Below, in pieces: positions 11,701-15,447 of a stretch of DNA of 15,447 bases (positions are counted from its first letter, which is position 1; each line of letters starts with the position of its first letter). The DNA is from JBNJDW01 sp051745265. Lineage in GTDB: Bacteria > Pseudomonadota > Alphaproteobacteria > Micavibrionales > CSBR16-224. Position numbers and translations under genes: made by a program. The notes under the pieces are model-generated. The model made no database searches. It was not told the origin of the DNA and saw nothing but the letters and a program-made list of their open reading frames with translations. The stretch covers positions 1-15,447 of the forward strand of contig JBNJDW010000021.1 of assembly GCA_051745265.1 (NCBI GenBank). The letters run 5' to 3'.

Positions 11701-14508
11701 TTAATGTGCCTCGGCCCAGTTTTTGCCCCAGCCGGCTTCGACCAATAGCGGCGTTTCAAGGCCTTTGGCCGCACCCTGCATGATATCGATGACCAGTTTT
11801 TCGGTTTTCTCTTTTTCAGCAACAGGCACCTCAAACAGTAATTCATCATGAACCTGGAGCAGCATACGCGCGCCCAGTCCGGCTTTGTGCAGGGCGGGGG
11901 GCAGTTGGACCATGGCCCGTTTCATGATATCGGCCGCCGTGCCCTGCAGCGGCGCATTAATCGCCTGCCGTTCGGCAAACTGGCGGATGGCGCCGTTTTT
12001 ATCATTGATGCCTTTAATCACGCATTTGCGGCCATACAGGGTTTTAATGTAACCATGCTGACGGGCTTCTTCGCGGGCGGCTTCCATAAACTGGTCAAGC
12101 TCTGGAAAACGGGCGAGATAAGCCTTGATATAGGCCCCGGCCTCTTTGGGCGAGATGCCCAGCTGTTTGGCCAGACCAAAGCCGCTGATGCCATAGATAA
12201 TGCCAAAATTAATCGCCTTGGCATCACGGCGGATTTCCGGGGTCATTTGATCCAGTGGCACGTCAAACACCTGACTGGCGGTCATGGCGTGAATATCAAC
12301 GCCATCTTTGAACGCCTGCTGCAGGGCTTTAATCCCGGCCATTTCAGCAGCAAGACGCAATTCAACCTGTGAGTAATCAACCGAGAGCAGTTCATAGCCG
12401 TCTTCCGGGACAAAGGCGGTGCGGATTTTACGTCCGGCTTCGGTACGGATGGGAATATTCTGCAGGTTCGGATCCGAGGATGACAGCCGTCCGGTATTGG
12501 TGATCGTCAACCCGAAAGAGGTATGGATCCGCCCGGTTTTCGGGTTGATCTGTTCGGGCAGGGCATCAGTATAGGTGGATTTGAGTTTTGACAGGCTGCG
12601 CCATTCAAGGATTTTCTCGACAATTTCATGGCCTTCAGCGGCCAGAACCTCCAATATATCGACCGAGGTGGACCAACTGCCGGTTTTGGTTTTCTTGCCA
12701 CCGGTCAGGCCCATTTCATCAAACAAGACATCACCGATCTGTTTGGGGGAGCCGACATTAAAGGCTCGTCCGGCCATCTCAAAAATTTCAGCCTCCAGCG
12801 CATTCAGTTTTTTGGCGAAATCCTGACTCATGCCCTTCAGGACAACGGGATCGATCTTGATACCGGTATATTCCATGCGGGCAATGACAGGCACCAAAGG
12901 CCGGTCGAGCGTTTCATAAACCGTGGCCATTTTTTCCTTGGCAAGGCGCGGCTTGAACAGCTCGTGCAGGCGGAAGGTGATGTCGGCATCTTCGGCCGCG
13001 TAATCCAGCGCTTTATCAAGCGGCACTTCATCAAAAGTAATCTGGTTTTTACCCTTGCCGCAGACATCGGTGTATTTTTTGGCTGTTGTGTTTAAAAACA
13101 GCGTTGCCAGCTCATCCATGCCATGGCCGTGTTTGCTGCCGTCGAGCACATAGGACAGGACCATGGTATCGTCAATCGGGCTGATTTCGATGTCATGCGG
13201 ATAGAACATCTGCAGATCATATTTGATATTCTGGCCGATCTTCATCACGCCGGGGTCTTCCAGCAGGGGTTTGAGCATGGTCATCACCCGGTCCAGCGGC
13301 AATTGCGCCAGCGGCACCTGATCCGCGGAGTCCTGCGCTTCATTATCAAAATCAAAGCCATCCGAATATCCGTTCGGGTCGACATGGCCGACCGGGATGT
13401 AACAGCCACCTCTGGCCTGAACGCTGAGCGAGATACCGCACAGCTTGGCCTTGGCCGGGCACAGTGAGGTGGTTTCAGTGTCAATGGCAACAATGCCGGT
13501 CTCATAGGCGCGTTCAATCCAGCCTTCAAGGGCGTTTTCATCCTGCACCAGCTCATAGCCCGGGTCTTCTTCATTCTCCGGCGTCTCAATGTCGGGGATA
13601 TTGAATTTCTGGCTGAGCCTGGAGACAGTCGAGTTAAAGCCCTGCGCTGTCAGGAAGCTGAGCAGTTTATCAAGATCAAAATCATGGATGCCAAGATCAT
13701 CCATGGCCATCGGCACATCAACGGCATCCTCCAGCCGGACGAGCCGGCGCGAGATACGGGCCTGATCGGCAAATTCAATCAGGCTTTCGCGGCGTTTGTT
13801 TTGTTTGATTTCGTCAGCCCGTCCCAAAAGGCTGTCGAGATCGCCATATTCATTGACCAATAAGGCCGCCGTTTTAACGCCGATGCCGGGCACGCCCGGA
13901 ATATTATCGACGCTGTCACCGCACAGGGATTGGACATCAATCACCTTGTCCGGCGCAACCCCGAATTTCTTCATGACGTCATCGTCATTGAGGTAACGGT
14001 ATTTGATCGGGTCAAACATGCGGATCGTGTCATCGCGGATCAGTTGCATCAAATCTTTATCGCTGGAAACAATCGTTGCCTTGCGGCCCTGTTCATGGGC
14101 AATACGGGCATAGGTGGCGATGATATCATCGGCTTCATAGCCTTCGACCTCAATCTGCGGGATCGAAAACGCCTCGGTCGCTTCGCGGATCAGGCCGAAT
14201 TGCGGGACCAGATCATCAGGTGCCGGCGGGCGGTGGGCTTTGTATTCCTCATAAATGTCATTGCGGAAATTCTTGCGCGCCGCATCGAAAATGACGGCGA
14301 TGGATTTGACCTCCATATCGGCAATCAGCTTGGTCAGCATATTGGTAAAGCCCAGCACCGCATTGACCGGCGTGCCATCGGCCCGGTTGAGCATGGGGAT
14401 GGCATGATAGGCGCGGAAAATAAAGCCCGAGCCGTCAATCAGAAACAGTTCTTCTTCATGCGATGTATTGGTCGCGGTTTTGGCGGTATCAGATGCGGAA
14501 TCAGACAT
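11701..14508 (-). CDS. polA: DNA polymerase I
   Basis: A 935-residue repair and Okazaki-fragment-processing polymerase with all three domains. The N-terminal 5' nuclease begins FLIDGSGFIFRAYHA (about residues 22-36) and includes TIVSSDKDLMQLI. The 3'-5' exonuclease keeps its acidic residues: AIDTETTS (about 344), KIGQNIKYDLQMF (about 428) and YAAEDADIT (about 506), so proofreading is expected. Polymerase motifs are A, SVDYSQVELR (about 708); B, RRDAKAINFGIIYG (about 769); and C, VHDELLFEV (about 888). Length is normal. The frame extends to 14532, but the ATG at 14508 has AAAGAGAA just upstream and the first conserved residues follow it. It lies 73 nt after rlmB on the same strand and may be co-transcribed with it. 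Confidence 0.97.
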   Translation of the reverse strand: MSDSASDTAKTATNTSHEEELFLIDGSGFIFRAYHAIPMLNRADGTPVNAVLGFTNMLTKLIADMEVKSIAVIFDAARKNFRNDIYEEYKAHRPPAPDDLVPQFGLIREATEAFSIPQIEVEGYEADDIIATYARIAHEQGRKATIVSSDKDLMQLIRDDTIRMFDPIKYRYLNDDDVMKKFGVAPDKVIDVQSLCGDSVDNIPGVPGIGVKTAALLVNEYGDLDSLLGRADEIKQNKRRESLIEFADQARISRRLVRLEDAVDVPMAMDDLGIHDFDLDKLLSFLTAQGFNSTVSRLSQKFNIPDIETPENEEDPGYELVQDENALEGWIERAYETGIVAIDTETTSLCPAKAKLCGISLSVQARGGCYIPVGHVDPNGYSDGFDFDNEAQDSADQVPLAQLPLDRVMTMLKPLLEDPGVMKIGQNIKYDLQMFYPHDIEISPIDDTMVLSYVLDGSKHGHGMDELATLFLNTTAKKYTDVCGKGKNQITFDEVPLDKALDYAAEDADITFRLHELFKPRLAKEKMATVYETLDRPLVPVIARMEYTGIKIDPVVLKGMSQDFAKKLNALEAEIFEMAGRAFNVGSPKQIGDVLFDEMGLTGGKKTKTGSWSTSVDILEVLAAEGHEIVEKILEWRSLSKLKSTYTDALPEQINPKTGRIHTSFGLTITNTGRLSSSDPNLQNIPIRTEAGRKIRTAFVPEDGYELLSVDYSQVELRLAAEMAGIKALQQAFKDGVDIHAMTASQVFDVPLDQMTPEIRRDAKAINFGIIYGISGFGLAKQLGISPKEAGAYIKAYLARFPELDQFMEAAREEARQHGYIKTLYGRKCVIKGINDKNGAIRQFAERQAINAPLQGTAADIMKRAMVQLPPALHKAGLGARMLLQVHDELLFEVPVAEKEKTEKLVIDIMQGAAKGLETPLLVEAGWGKNWAEAH

Positions 14509-14581
14509 GGATTTCTCTTTTAATGCGGACATGGCTTAAAAATGCAATGGAAGCGGTCAGGAGTCCAGTGTTTAATATGGT

Positions 14582-15418
14582 TTAGGTGGCTGAGCCGGCC
14601 ATTTCATACAGGGCAATCGCCGCGGCATTCGACACATTCAGACTGGCGATCGGCGGACGGGTCGGCAGTTTGGCCAGCATCGTGCAGGTGTCAGCGACAC
14701 GCGGGCGGAGGCCTTTACCCTCGGCCCCTAGAACGATGACCGTTTTGGCGGATTTGGGTAGTTCGGCCAGCGATTTTTCACCGCGCTCGTCAAGGCCGAT
14801 ACAGGTAAAGCCCTCTGCCTTTAGCGTTTCAAGGGAGTCTGACAGGTTCTTTTCGCGGACAATCGGCACATATTCGGCAGCGCCGCTGGCGATTTTGGCG
14901 ATGACCGGGGTCATATCGGGCATATGGCGGCTTTGACCGACAAGGCAGGCAGCGCCAAAGGCAGCGGCAGAGCGCAAGATTGCCCCGACATTATGCGGGT
15001 CTGTGACCTGATCGAGCATGATTATCAGGCAGTGTTCCTGCGTTTTTGCCTTGATGATGATATCCTGCAGGAAGACTTCCTCCTCAGGCGCAACATCCAG
15101 AGCGATGCCCTGATGGACAACGCCATTGGGCAGTTTGTTATCGAGAAAGTCTTTTTCGATAAAGTCCGGGGCCGGGTGATCGAGGTCGGTTAGCAGATCC
15201 TTGAGCACGCCATCCCATAGTTTCTGGGTGACATAGATTTTGTGGACGGTGCGATCAGGGTTTTTCAACGCCTCGATACAGGCATGGGTGCCATAGAGCA
15301 AACGCCCTTTGACCGGCAGGCCGCCGCTTGATTCTTTTTTCTTTTTCGGGGCGCCGGGTTTGCCTGAAAACTTGTTCGGTTTAAAGCCGGATTTACGTGG
15401 CGGGAAGTTTTTTGTCAT
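14582..15418 (-). CDS. rlmB: 23S rRNA 2'-O-methyltransferase RlmB (SpoU/TrmH family)
   Basis: A 278-residue SPOUT enzyme predicted to methylate the 2'-OH of G2251 in 23S rRNA. Residues 1-35 are a basic, Lys/Pro-rich extension. Residues 39-110 form the substrate-binding domain (LYGTHACIEAL; HQGIALDV at 102-109). The catalytic SpoU domain shows motif 1 LDQVTDPHNVGAILRSAAAFG (135-155, with Asn143 and Arg149), motif 2 VLGAEGKGLR (229-238) and motif 3 SLNVSNAAAIALYE (259-272), which build the trefoil-knot SAM site. Other TrmH-family members share these motifs, so the exact target is slightly uncertain. An in-frame ATG at 15430 is followed at once by TGA, which supports 15418 as the start. No clear Shine-Dalgarno sequence is seen. 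Confidence 0.9.
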   Translation of the reverse strand: MTKNFPPRKSGFKPNKFSGKPGAPKKKKESSGGLPVKGRLLYGTHACIEALKNPDRTVHKIYVTQKLWDGVLKDLLTDLDHPAPDFIEKDFLDNKLPNGVVHQGIALDVAPEEEVFLQDIIIKAKTQEHCLIIMLDQVTDPHNVGAILRSAAAFGAACLVGQSRHMPDMTPVIAKIASGAAEYVPIVREKNLSDSLETLKAEGFTCIGLDERGEKSLAELPKSAKTVIVLGAEGKGLRPRVADTCTMLAKLPTRPPIASLNVSNAAAIALYEMAGSAT

Positions 15419-15447
15419 TTTATGTCACATTTTTTGGAGTGGTCCAT

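Noticed and set aside
12628..13095. 155-residue plus-strand open frame
   Set aside because: Antisense to the polA exonuclease/polymerase region; a shadow frame.
13930..14523. 197-residue open frame on the plus strand
   Set aside because: It lies wholly opposite polA, whose motifs are unmistakable. The translation has no domain logic and looks like an antisense shadow.

Overview
The window looks like chromosomal DNA of an alphaproteobacterium. The evidence is indirect: a membrane-anchored class I cytochrome c of the CycM/c-552 kind, an alphaproteobacterial-type DNA polymerase I and RlmB, a DUF455 ferritin-like protein beside an LplT-like transporter, and intermediate GC content. Several small proteins without recognisable relatives would fit a less-studied lineage (a Micavibrio-like group is one guess, not shown by the sequence). 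I see no rRNA, tRNA, CRISPR array, transposase, integrase or phage gene.

Layout. 1-440: the broken 3' part of a DUF3592-type membrane protein gene, whose frame is restored if one 8-bp near-duplication is removed. 616-1143: a small polytopic membrane protein of unknown function. 1107-2519 (-): a two-TM protein with a C-terminal degenerate Nudix domain, converging on and overlapping the previous gene. 2636-5380 (+): an apparent operon of overlapping genes: LplT-like MFS transporter, DUF455 ferritin-like protein, TehB-like methyltransferase. 5437-6237 (-): an orphan response regulator with an unassigned N-terminal domain. It is divergent from an ankyrin-repeat protein (6360-7370, +) across an AT-rich spacer with a 16-bp perfect palindrome. 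7357-8007 (-): an O-methyltransferase. 8078-8563 (+): a TerB-like protein behind a clear sigma70 promoter. 8588-8836 (-): a small unknown protein sharing a palindromic terminator with it.

9004-10068 (-): a probable two-gene unit, gpt (xanthine phosphoribosyltransferase) then cytochrome c. 10315-10518 (+): a cold-shock protein with a long, unusual leader (three exact-period 14-nt repeats, an anti-Shine-Dalgarno helix) and a strong intrinsic terminator. 10640-11606 (+): two paralogous small proteins resembling the YjfB 'putative motility' type, flanking a four-TM unknown. 11701-15418 (-): polA and, upstream of it in transcription, rlmB.

Most genes are housekeeping or ordinary accessory genes. 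The best leads are the csp leader, the TM-Nudix protein (architecture like CBASS effector Cap16, but with no partner genes here), the paralogous small-protein pair, and the compact regulatory junctions. No complete new defence or biosynthetic system is visible.
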